A DNA stretch of 16,539 nt from Symbiodinium natans (taxonomy: Eukaryota > Sar > Dinophyceae > Suessiales > Symbiodiniaceae), in assembly GCA_905221605.1 (NCBI GenBank), contig CAJNDS010000719.1:65001-81539 (forward strand), in the 5' to 3' direction. The notes below the pieces were generated by a model. It worked only from the letters and a program-made list of their open reading frames with translations. It was not told the DNA's origin and did not search any database. Position numbers and translations under genes: made by a program. This document shows, piece by piece, positions 15,864-16,539 of the stretch. Each line of letters begins with the position of its first letter. The stretch's first letter is position 1.

Positions 15864-16469
15864 ACCTTGATCCCTTGGCATTCGAAATCCGTCCTGGAAG
15901 ATATGGAAACCATCTGGAAAATCAGCAATGCGCACGTCGTAAGTTCGACCCTTCCATTCCACGGTCATCTCTCGGATGATCTCGGTGACCTGATGCCACC
16001 GAAGAATCTATGTCGAGAAAGAAACTGACACAAGAAAAGTTCCATGCCTGGCCCTTGGACAAGCTGGTGCAACCTCAATTTCCATGCTATTGCATCCTGT
16101 CGAACAATGTCGAACATTATCGCACTACTACCTTCCAAGGCAGGCACCCATGGACAAAGTTTCACGGAAGCAGTGATCTGGATGATGCCCAGGCCTTCAG
16201 TCGTGACGTGGAGGCCTTCCTGCTTTCTAGGATGCTCCAACTGAAGCCCGGACAAGTTAGCCGCCACCCCCGTGGACCAGCTGTCGGCCGTCATACCAAA
16301 TGACCTCTTTCGGCTCAGATTTGTTGTCGAAAAGGCTTCGGTTCTGCACATTATGACATTGAAGAGCCAACCATTCCATGCCGTACACTTCGACTCCGGA
16401 ATGGAAGGCCCCGTAGCCTTTCGCCACCCTTGGACAACCGCATGTGTTGGTCTTTGGCTTGGGATTGAT
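15864..16469 (-). pseudogene. PPPDE (DeSI-like) thiol isopeptidase, decayed
   Basis: Family: PPPDE/DeSI enzymes are papain-fold thiol peptidases that remove SUMO or ubiquitin, with a His-Cys dyad. Seen on the minus strand, in order: GYGAFHSGVEVYGMEW (16371-16418) with the catalytic His at 16401-16403; HPDHCFRETLSMG (about 16149-16187); VTEIIREMTVEWKGRTYDV (about 15930-15986); FHIFQDGF (about 15885-15908). The last aligns with the family's CHHFCDxF, so the Cys position is Phe (TTC at 15906-15908, one base from TGC). About four extra residues precede it. All segments keep one frame, but stops at 16257, about 16227, 16197, 16128 and 16008 interrupt it. Some stops could sit in introns (GTAGTA follows CTTGGAAG; CATCAG precedes GTCACC) but splice phases do not fit cleanly. 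The N-terminal strand before His is not seen, because TGA closes the frame at 16470-16472. The C-terminal Gly-Trp motif is also missing. Confidence 0.72.
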
Positions 16470-16539
16470 TCATTGATTGCTTCTTACTGCAGGCAAGCAA
16501 CGCATTAGGCCAACGCGTCAAGAAAGTATTCCCGAGATC

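Overview
This window looks like nuclear DNA from a complex eukaryote. My best guess is a dinoflagellate of the Symbiodiniaceae type, but that is an inference. No bacterial-style operon, rRNA, tRNA, phage module or CRISPR array is visible. GC is close to 50%, and no open frame is much longer than chance would give once GC-rich and poly-C stretches are discounted. The recognisable protein homology comes in short pieces that need splicing or are broken. A GC-starting intron candidate at 1306 would suit a dinoflagellate. I searched by eye for the dinoflagellate spliced-leader sequence and found no convincing copy.

The best-supported item is a decayed PPPDE (DeSI-type) cysteine isopeptidase gene on the minus strand at 15864-16469. 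Its catalytic-His motif, middle motif and C-terminal motif all sit in one frame, interrupted by in-frame stops, and the codon aligned with the catalytic Cys encodes Phe. Next is a pair of degenerate EF-hands on the minus strand at 1072-1516, split by a 71-base candidate intron in matching phase. Weaker candidates are a two-exon coiled-coil-like protein (8331-8874, minus), a C2-like exon (5164-5358, minus), a zinc-ribbon fragment resembling the end of TnpB/Fanzor proteins (15054-15350, plus), a small membrane protein (13385-13717, minus) and a GC-rich ORF with a presequence-like start (3846-4463, plus).

Layout: 1-0.9 kb, nothing recognisable; 0.9-2.2 kb, EF-hand region and short open frames; 2.7-2.9 kb, GC-rich island; 3.8-5.4 kb, GC-rich candidate-coding region; 5.4-7.0 kb, featureless apart from simple repeats; 7.6-7.7 kb, poly-C tract; 8.3-10.1 kb, minus-strand candidate exons; 10.4-11.1 kb, palindrome, G-quadruplex motif, AC-rich tract and hairpin; 11.7-13.1 kb, a field of degenerate TTCGAA-type repeats; 13.4-15.35 kb, small candidate genes; 15.8-16.5 kb, the PPPDE pseudogene.

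Most of the better coding candidates lie on the minus strand, which could reflect one-directional gene arrangement. I see no sign that the genes work together in a pathway. The window reads as intergenic or intronic DNA with pseudogene remnants and scattered exons, so most coding calls are deliberately low confidence.
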